From Emiliania huxleyi CCMP1516 (taxonomy: Eukaryota; Haptophyta; Isochrysidales; Noelaerhabdaceae), in the NCBI RefSeq assembly GCF_000372725.1, contig NW_005202428.1, positions 199,668 through 224,907 on the forward strand: a DNA stretch of 25,240 nucleotides, written 5' to 3'. Below, piece by piece: positions 1 through 8,639 of this stretch. Both the position numbers and the translations under genes were made by a program. Below the pieces are notes generated by a model. It was not told the DNA's origin and did not search any database. It saw nothing but the letters and a program-made list of their open reading frames with translations. Each line of letters starts with the position of its first letter. The first letter of the stretch is position 1.

Positions 1-1
<1 letters not shown>

Positions 2-92
<91 letters not shown>
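2..92. repeat. (GA)n microsatellite
   Basis: About 45 uninterrupted GA dinucleotides, followed by a G-rich tract to about 118. On the minus strand it is a (CT)n pyrimidine tract inside the intron that follows the second visible exon of the ABC transporter gene. Confidence 0.97.
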
Positions 93-97
<5 letters not shown>

Positions 98-135
98 GGG
101 GGGGGAAAGAGGGGGGGAGTGCACGAGGTCTGCAC

Positions 136-1453
136 CTGGATGCGTCTCGCCCCGACGGCGGCTTGGCTGCCGAACTCGATCCCGAGCGCGAGGAACTTGG
201 TGAGGTGCAGCTGCAGCGTGTTGAAGAGCACGAGTGTGGTGACCACCATCGAGGGCGTGAGCGCCTTCCCGCGCCACACGTGCAACGCAAAGGTGCAGAA
301 GCCCTGCAGCAGCGGCGCGACGAAATATATGGACTCGTTGGCCGCGCGAAGCCGGTTGGCCCTCTGCACGCCCCTCACCTCCTCCGCGCGTGCGCGGCCA
401 ATCATCTCGTCCATCGCGTGCTCCCACGCGCAGACCTTGACGAGCCGAGCGCCGGTGATGACCTGAGAGATGAGCTTGACGCGCCGGTCGCTGTGCGCGG
501 CGACGCTGCGCCGAATCGCACCGAAGCGACGCGAGAAGCGCATCTGCAGCGGCACGAGCAGAAGGCAGAGTACAAAGCCGGCTGCGAAGCTCGGGCCGAC
601 GAGGTGGAGGCCGAGGCCGAGTACGACGAGCGCCTCCACTGGCGCGAGGACGAGGTAGCCCGCCATGATGCCGAACGTCTGACGTGCGGGGAGGGAAAGG
701 CTCGGGGGTCCGTCTGGAAGTCAGCGCGGGGGTGGGTCTGGAAGTCAAAGGCTGGGAACGTCTGGAAGACAGGGAGGGCTTGGCGTGCCTTGGAACCGAC
801 AGCGTCGCGGCCCGCGGGCTGGGAATGTGGGAAGGGGCTCGGCGCGCCTGGAACTTTTCGACGTCGGACGACGCAAGCGTGACGACGTGGCCCACCGAGA
901 CGGAGTGGAGCGAACCGAGGGAGAGGCGGAGGGCCTTCGCCATGATGTGAGTCACCAGGGCGACCCTCATGCGCATGCCGAAGCGCCAGGCGATGAAGAA
1001 GTGGAAGTGGTGCAGGAACCAGGCACACAAGCCGCACCCGACCACCCAACCAGCGTAGCCCAAGCCAGCTCCGAGTGAGCCGTCGCTCTCGTTCAGCCAA
1101 GAGACGAGCGCTCCTAGCCCCAGAGCCTGTGCAATCTGGCAGCTGGCCTCGGCAGCAGCACCAACGAAGCCCCAAATCGCACGTGGCAGCAGGAGGCGCC
1201 ACGTCAGGGCGCGCATCAGCGACGGGCGCCTTGGCCTCAGCCGCTGCTCACGGCGCCAAGCCGCCGCGAGCTGGTCGTGGAGGTTCTGAGAGACTTCTCC
1301 AGCAGGCAGTCCGGGAAGGTCACTCGCGTCCATATCGGATTTGTGCGACAGCAGTTCTTTCACCCAGTGGAAGGTCAACTGGCTGAGGAGCGAGGCACCA
1401 TCGAGAGCGCACGGCTTTGCCTCGGCGGCCGCGAGCCTTGGCGGCCGGCACAT
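136..1453 (-). CDS. ABCC/MRP-type ABC transporter, N-terminal part (two exons, 3' end off the window)
   Basis: This is the amino-terminal half of a multidrug-resistance-type (ABCC) exporter, a membrane protein that pumps organic anions or conjugates using ATP. Exon 1 is 1453-848 and exon 2 is 678-136; both are whole codon multiples (202 and 181 codons). Exon 1 carries the family's cytosolic leader (ASLLSQLTFHWVKELL, then DLPGLP) and the start of the first membrane domain, with hydrophobic helices and KALRLSLG followed by VTLASSDVEKFQ, matching the ABCC LxSNDVxxFx motif. Exon 2 holds further TM helices and RVKLISQVITGARLVKVCAWE, the ABCC coupling-helix signature, ending at GARRIQ. The intron (847-679, 169 bp) has a GC donor and AG acceptor. 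A GT donor follows exon 2 at 135. The ATG at 1453 is the first after an in-frame TAG. No nucleotide-binding domain is in the window; it should lie left of it. Family assignment is strong; the start is less certain because a minisatellite abuts it. Confidence 0.9.
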
Positions 1454-1460
1454 CGCGGCG

Positions 1461-1720
1461 GCAGAACAGCAGAGGAACTAGCGCCGGGAGAAGCAGCGAG
1501 GCGGCAGAACAGCGGAGGAACTAGCGCCGGGAGAAGCAGCGAGGCGGCAGAACAGCGGAGGAACTAGCGCCGGGAGAAGCAGCGAGGCGGCAGAACAGCG
1601 GAGGAACTAGCGCCGGGAGAAGCAGCGACGCGGCGACGATGTGGTCGCACGAGGAGTTCCGGGAGAAGCAGCGACGCGGTCGCACGAGGGGTTGCCGGGA
1701 GAAGCAGCGACGCGGGTTGG
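1461..1720. repeat. 43-bp minisatellite upstream of the ABC transporter
   Basis: GCAGAACAGC recurs at 1461, 1504, 1547 and 1590, giving a 43-bp period, with near-identical copies that each contain GAACTAGCGCCGGGAGAAGC. From about 1613 the array degenerates into shorter units (about 36-54 bp) that keep CGGGAGAAGCAGCGACGCGG next to GTCGCACGAGG. It sits immediately 5' of the transporter start codon, so it occupies the presumed promoter or 5' UTR. Confidence 0.93.
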
Positions 1721-1998
1721 GCACGACAAGTTTCGATGGGGAGATGCCACAGGGAAAGAATTACGCCTGCAGGGTAGGGAGGCGTTTGGGGAATACAAAG
1801 TGGATCCCGCCCCGCCCCGCCCCGCCCGCAATAAGCGCAGATGTCCTCTTCAGCCTGCCGAGAGCTTCCTGGCCCGCGCGCGCGCGCTCCGCCTGGCGCG
1901 CGGAGCGACTCGGTGGACGTCCGACTCGGTCCGAGCCCGCCGCCCCTCGCCACTGCACCCTGCTGGCCCATGCAGCGCGACACGGTACGCGGCTGCGA
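1721..1998. other. Non-coding stretch, no gene seen
   Basis: No frame gives a convincing protein. The stretch holds a CCCCG pentamer run (about 1807-1828) and CG-rich alternating sequence near 1876-1890. It may include the promoter of the leftward ABC transporter gene, but no TATA-like or other element stands out. Confidence 0.5.
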
Positions 1999-2275
1999 GT
2001 GCAGCCGCCTATGTTGGCCAAGATAGGCGGCTGCACGTGTGGGCGCGAGTACCGCTATATACGCGTCTGCACGTGTGGCCGCGTATCTTGGCTACGATAC
2101 GCGCCGGCACAGAATGACACGTATCAGCCCCGCCGAGCTCGATGCGCGGCAGCGGGTGAGGGCGGCTATTCTCCCCCGAGGCAGGCAAGGCGTCCCTCGT
2201 GTCGCGCGTGTAAGTCCCGGTTGCCGTGCGCGCCAGCGCGTGTGGCCGCGTACCTTAGCTAAGATACGCGCGCAC
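1999..2275. repeat. Cluster of related near-palindromes
   Basis: Three imperfect palindromes share a plan: a central TTGGCCAA, TTGGCTAC or TTAGCTAA flanked by (C)GCGTAT or GCCTAT arms and outer GTGCAG or GTGTGG sequence. The best is 1999-2036 (38 bp, one mismatched pair). The second is about 2073-2110 and the third about 2239-2275. A fourth weaker unit centred on TATATA lies near 2045-2070. They could be inverted-repeat ends of small transposons or binding sites; the sequence alone does not say which. Confidence 0.75.
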
Positions 2276-2344
2276 GGGCGTGGGTGGGTAAAAACGGGTC
2301 ACTTTGCGGGGTTTGCCCGATGTCGGTGTATTCCTCCCTTATTC

Positions 2345-2477
2345 CTAAAAAAAGAAAGAAAACGGACAACCCAAGGGAGGGATGGGAGGACGGCACGCCG
2401 CCACCACACAGGGATTTTAAGGAGAGGAGTGTGGTGCGCTAGCCGTCGCCCACCCTTGGGCGTCCGCCTCTTCCTAT
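2345..2477. repeat. Diverged dispersed repeat, copy A
   Basis: This segment aligns by eye with 4141-4297. Both start with AAGAAAGAAAAC, continue with GAGGGATGGGA and CAGGGATTTT or CAGGATTTT, and end with CGCCTCTTCCTAT, with insertions and substitutions between these blocks. Two copies 1.8 kb apart in the same orientation suggest a short interspersed element or the end of a larger one. Confidence 0.65.
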
Positions 2478-3267
2478 AAAGAATTTAAACACAATAAAGA
2501 AAGAAAGAACCGCTCTATGGACGGACGGAAAAACACCCCCCTTCTATGCCTGACCCTGGGCATGCCTCTCTGGGGGTGAGCTGGGTCGGCCACCTCCGGG
2601 TCTGCAACTCGCACGGTGGGTCCGCTTCCGGGCGAGCATCCGAGGCCTGCGGTTGTCCCTTCGCTGGGCGCGACCGCCATGGAGATCCGCTACACACAGA
2701 TCAGTGTTTTTGGCGACTATTGCTCGCTCTCTGTGCAATCGCAACGCCAGAGGCCGTGCTTGGAGAATGGGTCGCGATGCTGCTGCGCCAGTGGATTGAG
2801 CCGCTCCGCACGCTCCATCGGTGAGCTGCGGTGGCGCGCCGGCCGCTTCATGCATGCTCTCGGGCGAGCTGCCGCAAACGCGTTTCCGTCCGCCCGTTTC
2901 ATCGAGTTTGCCCGAGTGGTAAAATGCAATCGAATTTGCCCGAATGGTAAGGTGCAACTTTTGCATTTGGTAAAAGTTGCCCGAGTGGTCAGTGGGGAAA
3001 AAACCAAAGCGGAAATGTGGCCCCAAGAGCTAAAGGTCAACATCACCTCCGGCTACGACAATGTGAACCTGATCTGGTCCTCACGGGGTTGACCCGTCTC
3101 CTCCAGATCGAGACGGACTTCATGAACGGCCGAGCATTGTTTCTTCATTACTATTATTAATTAATGCTTTTTGCACGGCTGAGCCCCCCCCCCCCCCCCT
3201 GCGCCCATTCCCTGCCCTCTCCCGCCACACACTCCGTCAGAGCCCCCTCCCCTCTTGCACAACAGGA
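2478..3267. other. Non-coding stretch, no gene supported
   Basis: Several open frames cross this region but none shows a recognisable domain or consistent codon use. Around 3036-3140 the translation is locally protein-like in two different frames, so an old broken gene fragment is possible. A run of 15-16 C lies at 3184-3199. Confidence 0.5.
2901..2990. repeat. 28-bp tandem repeat
   Basis: Two 28-bp units at 2901-2928 and 2929-2956 share TTGCCCGAGTGGTAA or TTGCCCGAATGGTAA. A partial third core (GTTGCCCGAGTGGT) lies near 2976-2989. Confidence 0.85.
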
Positions 3268-3360
3268 ATTCTGACAATTAACCAGTGATGCGCGGCGCTG
3301 TCTCTCAAGATGGAAGCAGGAAGCTTCCATCCCGGCGGTGGTTCGAATCCACACGAGCCG
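3268..3360 (+). other. tRNA-like remnant or tRNA-derived SINE head (B box and variable-arm-like hairpin)
   Basis: GGTTCGAATCC at 3340-3350 is a canonical RNA polymerase III B box, with flanking bases forming most of a T-arm. Just upstream, 3310-3330 forms an 8-bp stem with a 5-nt loop, like the long variable arm of leucine or serine tRNAs, preceded by GGCGCTGTCTCTCAAG, which resembles a D-arm/anticodon region. The 5' acceptor strand that should pair with the CGAGCC 3' end is absent and the anticodon stem does not pair well. A working tRNA is therefore unlikely; a SINE head or degraded tRNA copy fits better. Confidence 0.35.
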
Positions 3361-4140
3361 AGGGGTGAAGGGGGAGGCAGGCCCGAGGTCTGAAGCTCAC
3401 CCATTGTGGAAGTGAGAACTGCTCGACCCACCCCTGATCCTGCTGAACAAGCTCCTCTTGTAGCTCGATCGGTCACACCGCCATCGCCGTCGGGGAGAGG
3501 GGGGACGATACTGCCTCGGCAGCGTGCACCTCGATCCTGTACCGTGTTTGTTATGACCCCCCCCGATGAACACACCAGTGAGGGAGGGCGAGACGATCGA
3601 GGGGTCCCGTACCATGCGGAACCGACCCTATCCAGTGCTCAAGTGCTCAAGAAAGAACCCCTCCCCCCCCGCCCCGATCCCCCCACCCCCTTGCTCCCCT
3701 CCCCCCCCTCGGGAGGGCCGAACTGAGGCGCCCGTGGGGACCCCGCAATTCCCTTCCCCCCTCGGAGGGCCGGACTGAGGCGTCGAGGGCCCCGCTCTTT
3801 CCCTCGCATAGCGGCCACTCTAGTCTTCGGATCGCTGGTCGAGCGACCCGGGGGATGCCCCGCGCGCCTGACCCAGGCGCGAAAACGAATCTGCGAGGCG
3901 TGGCCGCTCATGCGGCCCGATGGGGAGGAACGGGGCGAGCCCCCTCCAACCCACCCGCGCTAGGTCTCGGGTTTGACGCATGGGGTCACTCCCGCGAAAC
4001 TCGGGAACTAGCCGGGGCAGTCGGAGAAGTGGCAACTCCGTGCACTGACGGTCGGCCGCCAGAAAACACGCCTCCGTGGCTCGGGTTACACCAATCCTCG
4101 CTACCCAACGCGGCCAAAGGATATCCACCTCGAGAACCTC
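3361..4140. other. Repeat-like non-coding stretch
   Basis: No supported gene. The region follows the tRNA-like unit and may be the body of the same element. It contains pyrimidine-rich tracts (3658-3712) and a doubled motif (separate entry). The open frames here have no domain that I recognise. Confidence 0.4.
3700..3785. repeat. Imperfect direct repeat, about 50-bp period
   Basis: The motif CTCGGGAGGGCCGAACTGAGGCG near 3708-3730 recurs with small changes (CTCGGAGGGCCGGACTGAGGCG) at about 3761-3782. Both copies are preceded by a run of C. Confidence 0.8.
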
Positions 4141-4297
4141 GAGAGAGAAGAAAGAAAACAGACACGCCAAACGAGGGATGGGACGAGGACAGGGTGGTCC
4201 CCACCTGCACGAGCAGGATTTTGGAAGAACGATCAGGGGGACAGGTGGGGCTCTCCTGCTCCTGACAAGGGACACGACAGGCTCGCCTCTTCCTATC
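4141..4297. repeat. Diverged dispersed repeat, copy B
   Basis: Partner of the repeat at 2345-2477, in the same orientation. It ends about 40 bp before the ATG of the first kelch gene, so its 3' end (TCTTCCTATCTCTCTTGGCAG) would lie in that gene's promoter or 5' UTR. Confidence 0.65.
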
Positions 4298-4338
4298 TCT
4301 CTTGGCAGTCAGAGACGTGATTTTATTTTCGCACGTTG

Positions 4339-5481
4339 ATGGCCTCCCACCGCATCGGCGCCCGCCTGTCTGGCCTCTCGCCAGAGCAGCTCGTCGCCTT
4401 CATCGACGAGCAGGCGCCTCTCTGGAGCGCCGCCGCGTTGCGCGTGGCGGAGGAGCACGCCGCTCGGCTCGTGGAGCAGCCCGAGTGGGTGCTCTGCGAG
4501 GTCCTCCTCTCGCCGGACCTCGCCCCGCACATCCTCGCCCAGCTGCCGACCACGGAGCACGCCGTCAAGGGGACGTGCCGCGCGTGGCGCCGCGGCTGGA
4601 AGGAGACGCTGAAGAAGCGCGAGAGGCCGCGCATGCTCGTGTTCGGCGGCCGCGGCAGCGACCACGAGTTTCTCAACTCGCTGGAGCGGTACGACCCGTC
4701 AACGAATGAGTGGGAGGAGGAGGCTGTGGCGCCGATGCCGACGGCACGCACGCGTCCTGGCATGGCGGTGCTCGACGGCACGCTGTACGCTGTGGGCGGC
4801 TTCTGTGACGACGGCTACCTCAGCTCGGTCGAGCGGTACGATCCGGCGACGAACGCGTGGGAGGCGATGGCGCCGATGGCGGAGGCGCGGAGCGACCATG
4901 GTGTGGCGGCGCTCGACGGCAAGCTGTATGCTGTTGGCGGCTACGACGACGACGACGACCTCCTCAGCTCGGCGGAGCGGTACGATCCCGTGACGAACGC
5001 GTGGGAGGCGGTGGCGCCGATGGCGACAGCGCGGCAGGATCACGCCATGGCGGTGCTGGACGGCAAGCTGTACGCTGTGGGTGGATTCGATGGCGACCGC
5101 CTCAACTCGGTCGAGCGGTACGATCCGACAGCGAACGCGTGGGAGGAGGTGGCGCCGATGGCGGCGGCGCGGGACTATCACGCCGTGGCGATGCTCGACG
5201 GCAAGCTGTATGCTGTGGGCGGACTGGATGCCGGCAGCAACCGCCTCAGCTCGGTGGAGCGGTACGACCCCGCTACGAACGCGTGGGAGGCTGTGGCGCC
5301 GATGGCAGAGGCACGGCATTCTCACGGCATGGCGGTGGTCGACGGCAAGCTGTACGCTATGGGCGGGTACAACAACGGCTTCCTCAACTCAGTCGAGCGG
5401 TACGACCTGGCAGTGGGCGCATGGGAGGCGGTGGCTCCGATGGCGGCGGCGCGGATGACGGCTTTCGCCGTCTTGATGTAG
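4339..5481 (+). CDS. F-box-like/kelch-repeat protein, tandem copy 1
   Basis: Intronless, 380 residues. Residues 54-92 resemble an F-box (LLSPDLAPHILAQLP, then CRAWRRGWK), the module that docks on Skp1 in SCF ubiquitin ligases. Six kelch repeats follow, with Gly-Gly doublets at residues 103, 153, 200, 248, 294 and 342. Each continues through S(V/L)ERYDPxTNAWE, APMxxAR and a LDGKLYAVGG strand, and a final FAVLM strand could close a six-bladed propeller. From family knowledge such proteins are substrate receptors of ubiquitin ligases; the substrate is unknown. The start is the ATG at 4339, matching the MASHRIG start of both neighbours. Blades 3-6 are almost identical to those of copy 2, and the N-terminus to that of copy 3. 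The 3' flank (TCGCCGTTGT, then GAAGTCCCTCGCCTGA) is shared with copy 2. Confidence 0.93.
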   Translation: MASHRIGARLSGLSPEQLVAFIDEQAPLWSAAALRVAEEHAARLVEQPEWVLCEVLLSPDLAPHILAQLPTTEHAVKGTCRAWRRGWKETLKKRERPRMLVFGGRGSDHEFLNSLERYDPSTNEWEEEAVAPMPTARTRPGMAVLDGTLYAVGGFCDDGYLSSVERYDPATNAWEAMAPMAEARSDHGVAALDGKLYAVGGYDDDDDLLSSAERYDPVTNAWEAVAPMATARQDHAMAVLDGKLYAVGGFDGDRLNSVERYDPTANAWEEVAPMAAARDYHAVAMLDGKLYAVGGLDAGSNRLSSVERYDPATNAWEAVAPMAEARHSHGMAVVDGKLYAMGGYNNGFLNSVERYDLAVGAWEAVAPMAAARMTAFAVLM

Positions 5482-5960
5482 TCGCCGTTGTCTGTTGCGT
5501 GCTAGCCATGTGTATACTGAAGTCCCTCGCCTGAGGGCCGACTGACGTGACCGATCTTCACACTTCAGATATTTTCACAGATGAGAGCACTTGAGACCGA
5601 AATCACCAGTTTTTTGCCTTGCTGCCCGTTTTTTGCAGCGGTGCTGGTGTGGCCACAGGCGGGGGCGCGGAAGCCGGGATTTCTTTCCCGTGAGCCGGTG
5701 AGTGTGCCAGTCCGCGCCAGTCCGCGCCCTTGTCGTGCCAGAGTGTGCTGTAGAGACGCTTGTATTCTAAGAATTCTTTCCTGGTGGTGTGCCGGAGATA
5801 GTACTAGCACGCGCCAGTTCGCACCTGTGTCGAGCCTGTCTGCTGTGTGTGAGTGAGTATTCTTGATACGAAACACACACACACACACACACACACCCCT
5901 GTCCGCTGTGACTCGAGTTCTTTTCTTTAAATTCTTCCTGTTGCTCTCTTCTGCGCCGAT
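5482..5960. other. Intergenic region between kelch copies 1 and 2, with (CA)n
   Basis: Contains the conserved 3' flank of copy 1 (to about 5535) and a (CA)12 microsatellite at 5873-5897. A pyrimidine-rich stretch just before the ATG of copy 2 may be the initiator or 5' UTR. No additional gene seen. Confidence 0.7.
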
Positions 5961-7112
5961 ATGGCCTCCCACCGCATCGGCGCGCGCGTCGCGGGCCTCT
6001 CGCCAGCGCAGCTGTGCGCCATCATCGAGGCGCAGGCGGGCGCGAGCGACGCCGCGTTGCGCGTGGCGGAGGAGCACGCCGCTCGGCTCGTGGAGCAGCC
6101 CGAGTGGGTGCTCTCCGAGGTCCTCCTCTCGCCGGACCTCGCCCCGCACATCCTCGCCCAGCTGCCGACCACGGAGCACGCCGCCAAGGGGACGTGCCGC
6201 GCGTGGCGCCGCGGCTGGAAGGAGACGCTGAAGAAGCGCAAGAGGCCGCGCGTGCTCGTGATCGGCGGCCGCGGCAGCGAAGGCAGCGAGGGCGAGTTCC
6301 TCAACTCGCTGGAGCGGTACGACCCGTCAACAAATGAGTGGGAGGGGGAGGTTGTGGCGCCGATGCCTTCGACACGAAGGTTTGTCCGCACGGCGGTGCT
6401 CGATGGTAAGCTCTACGCGGCGGGTGGCAGGAATGAAGCTGACGATGTAACTTCCAAACTGGTGGAGCGGTACGACTTGGCTGCGAACGTGTGGGAGGCG
6501 GTGGCGCCGATGGCGGAGGCGCGGAGCGACCATGGTGTGGCGGCGCTCGACGGCAAGCTGTATGCTGTTGGCGGCTACGACGACGACGACGACCTCCTCA
6601 GCTCGGTCGAGCGGTACGATCCCGTGACGAACGCGTGGGAGGCGGTGGCGCCGATGGCGACAGCGCGGCAGGATCACGTCATGGCGGTGCTGGACGGCAA
6701 GCTGTACGCTGTGGGCGGATTCGATGGCGACCGCCTCAGCTCGGTCGAGCGGTACGATCCGACAGCGAACGCGTGGGAGGAGGTGGCGCCCATGGCGGCG
6801 GCGCGGGACTATCACGCCGTGGCGATGCTCGACGGCAAGCTGTATGCTGTGGGCGGCCTCGACGACGACGGCCCCCTCAGCTCGGTGGAGCGGTACGACC
6901 CCGCTACGAACGCGTGGGAGGCTGTGGCGCCGATGGCAGAGGCACGGCATTCTCACGGCATGGCGGTGGTCGACGGCAAGCTGTACGCTATGGGCGGGTA
7001 CAACAACGGCTTCCTCAACTCAGTCGAGCGGTACGACCTGGCAGTGGGCGCATGGGAGGCGGTGGCTCCGATGGCGGCGGCGCGGATGAAGGCTTTCGCC
7101 ATCTTGATGTAG
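5961..7112 (+). CDS. F-box-like/kelch-repeat protein, tandem copy 2
   Basis: Intronless, 383 residues, same plan as copy 1: F-box-like segment at about 51-90, then six kelch blades (IGG, AGG, VGG, VGG, VGG, MGG doublets) and a short closing strand ending FAILM. The first 40 residues differ from both neighbours (VAGLSPAQLCAIIEAQAGAS). Blade 2 carries ADDVTSKLVERYDLAANVWE, which matches copy 3 and not copy 1. Blades 3-6 match copy 1 almost residue for residue. This patchwork suggests gene conversion or unequal crossing-over. A likely SCF-type substrate receptor by family, with unknown target. A small GSEGSEG insertion follows the first Gly-Gly. Confidence 0.93.
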   Translation: MASHRIGARVAGLSPAQLCAIIEAQAGASDAALRVAEEHAARLVEQPEWVLSEVLLSPDLAPHILAQLPTTEHAAKGTCRAWRRGWKETLKKRKRPRVLVIGGRGSEGSEGEFLNSLERYDPSTNEWEGEVVAPMPSTRRFVRTAVLDGKLYAAGGRNEADDVTSKLVERYDLAANVWEAVAPMAEARSDHGVAALDGKLYAVGGYDDDDDLLSSVERYDPVTNAWEAVAPMATARQDHVMAVLDGKLYAVGGFDGDRLSSVERYDPTANAWEEVAPMAAARDYHAVAMLDGKLYAVGGLDDDGPLSSVERYDPATNAWEAVAPMAEARHSHGMAVVDGKLYAMGGYNNGFLNSVERYDLAVGAWEAVAPMAAARMKAFAILM

Positions 7113-7257
7113 TCGCCGTTGTGTGCGTGCTAGCCCCACGGCGTGGAGTGTGCTGAAGTCCCTCGCCTGAGTGTGCGTTCGGTTAAAAGAAAAATAGCCC
7201 CATCCTAAAAAGAAACGCTGGGCGCAGCCTCCACCGCGCCGCTGACGCTCCACTCCG

Positions 7258-8400
7258 ATGGCCTCCCACCGCATCGGCGCCCGCCTGTCGGGCCTCTCGC
7301 CAGAGCAACTCGTCGCCTTCATCGACGAGCAGGCGCCCCTCTGGAGCGCCGCCGCAATGCGCGTGGCGGAGGAGCACGCCGCTCGGCTCGTGGAGCAGCC
7401 CGAGTGGGTGCTCTCCGAGGTCCTCCTCTCGCCGGACCTCGCCCCGCACATCCTCGCCCAGCTGCCGACCACGGAGCACGCCGCCAAGGGGACGTGCCGC
7501 GCGTGGCGCCGCGGCTGGAAGGAGACGCTGAAGAAGCGCAAGAGGCCGCGCATGCTCGTGTTCGGCGGCCAAGACGGAGACCACGCGTTTCTCAACTCGC
7601 TGGAGCGGTACGACCCGTCAACGAATGAGTGGGAGGAGGAGACTGTGGCGCCGATGCCGTCGGGGCGCCTGAGGGCGCGCATGTCGGTGCTCGATGGCAA
7701 GCTGTACGCGGCGGGCGGCCGTGAGGCCGACGACGTAACTTCCAACCTGGTGGAGCGGTACGACCTGGCTACGAACGCGTGGGAGGAAGTGGCGCCGATG
7801 GCGGAGGCTCGGCAGATTCACGACATGGCAGTGCTCGACGGCAAGCTGTATGCTGTGGGAGGCTACAACGACGACGTCCTCAGCTCGGTCGAGCGGTACG
7901 ATCTGGCTGCCAATTCCTGGGAGGCGGTGGCGCCGATGGTGGCGGCGCGGATGGCTCACGCTGTCGCGGTGCTCGACGGCAAGCTGTACGCTGTGGGAGG
8001 CTGCAACGATGACGACGGCACCCTCTTCTCTCTCGAGCGCTACGATCCCGCCACGAACGCGTGGGAGGCGGTGGTGCCGATGGCAACGGCGCGGTTTGCT
8101 CACGCCGTGGCGGTGCTCGACGGCAAGCTGTACGCTGTCGGCGGCCACAGCGACGACGACGTCCTCAGCTCAGTCGAGCGGTTCGACCCGGCGACGAATG
8201 CATGGGAGGAGGTGGCGCCGATGGCGGAGGTGCGGTTTAATCACGCTATGGCGGCGCTCGACGGCAAGCTGTATGCGGTGGGAGGCTTCAACAACGGCTT
8301 CCTCAGTTCGGTGGAGCGGTACGACCCGGCCGAGAATGTGTGGGAGGCGGTGGCGCCGATGGCGGCGGCGCGAAGCGCTTCTTTCGCAGTCTTGATGTAG
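7258..8400 (+). CDS. F-box-like/kelch-repeat protein, tandem copy 3
   Basis: Intronless, 380 residues. The N-terminus and F-box-like segment are nearly identical to copy 1 (MASHRIGARLSGLSPEQLVA, with LLSPDLAPHILAQLP). Six kelch blades follow, with doublets FGG, AGG, VGG, VGG, VGG and VGG. Blades 3-6 are more diverged from the other copies, so this is probably the older lineage or the one escaping conversion. Only 145 bp separate it from copy 2. That spacer holds a copy of the shared GAAGTCCCTCGCCTGA 3' flank but no obvious promoter element. Expected role, by family: recognition subunit of a ubiquitin ligase, propeller binding the client protein. Confidence 0.93.
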   Translation: MASHRIGARLSGLSPEQLVAFIDEQAPLWSAAAMRVAEEHAARLVEQPEWVLSEVLLSPDLAPHILAQLPTTEHAAKGTCRAWRRGWKETLKKRKRPRMLVFGGQDGDHAFLNSLERYDPSTNEWEEETVAPMPSGRLRARMSVLDGKLYAAGGREADDVTSNLVERYDLATNAWEEVAPMAEARQIHDMAVLDGKLYAVGGYNDDVLSSVERYDLAANSWEAVAPMVAARMAHAVAVLDGKLYAVGGCNDDDGTLFSLERYDPATNAWEAVVPMATARFAHAVAVLDGKLYAVGGHSDDDVLSSVERFDPATNAWEEVAPMAEVRFNHAMAALDGKLYAVGGFNNGFLSSVERYDPAENVWEAVAPMAAARSASFAVLM

Positions 8401-8416
8401 AGCGCTCCAAGAGAGG

Positions 8417-8464
8417 GCTGGTTGCAGGGTCAGGGCGGGGTGGCCATGTCCCTAGTGCCTTTTT
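8417..8464 (+). repeat. Dispersed repeat fragment
   Basis: GGCTGGTTGCAGGGTCAGGG, then CGGGGTGG and CATGTCCCTAGTGCCT, reappear in inverted orientation at 10995-11046, where an extra 10 or so bases separate the two halves. A weaker version (GCAGGGCGGGG, then ACATGTCCCT) lies at about 12358-12382. Confidence 0.8.
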
Positions 8465-8492
8465 GAGCCTGCCGCGGTGAGCGGCCGGGGGC

Positions 8493-8511
8493 GCGGGGGC
8501 AGAGCCCCCGC
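8493..8511. repeat. Short GC-rich hairpin
   Basis: GCGGGGGC-AGA-GCCCCCGC: a perfect 8-bp stem with a 3-nt loop, about 95 bp past the stop of kelch copy 3. It could act in 3' end formation or belong to a repeat; no U-tract follows. Confidence 0.6.
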
Positions 8512-8639
8512 GAAGCGATTTTTGACGAATTTGAGCCATTTTCGGTCATTTTCTAAGAGAATTTTGACACTTTGAGGAGAGCGGAAGTCAGTAACATCGC
8601 ACGCAGTTCGCGCCCTGGTACACAGTTCAACAACAGTTA

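Noticed and set aside
402..1202. 266-residue minus-strand open frame
   Set aside because: It overlaps the ABC transporter exons in a different frame and crosses the intron; its sequence is low-complexity while the other frame gives clear ABCC motifs.
1461..1720. CRISPR array
   Set aside because: The units are contiguous 43-bp tandem copies without unique spacers, in eukaryotic sequence.
3268..3360. Functional tRNA-Leu or tRNA-Ser gene
   Set aside because: The B box and a variable-arm-like hairpin are present, but the 5' acceptor strand and a paired anticodon stem are missing.
4699..8148. Minus-strand open frames of 176-209 residues rich in His and Arg
   Set aside because: They are mirror images of the kelch coding repeats and recur in all three copies because the genes are paralogous.
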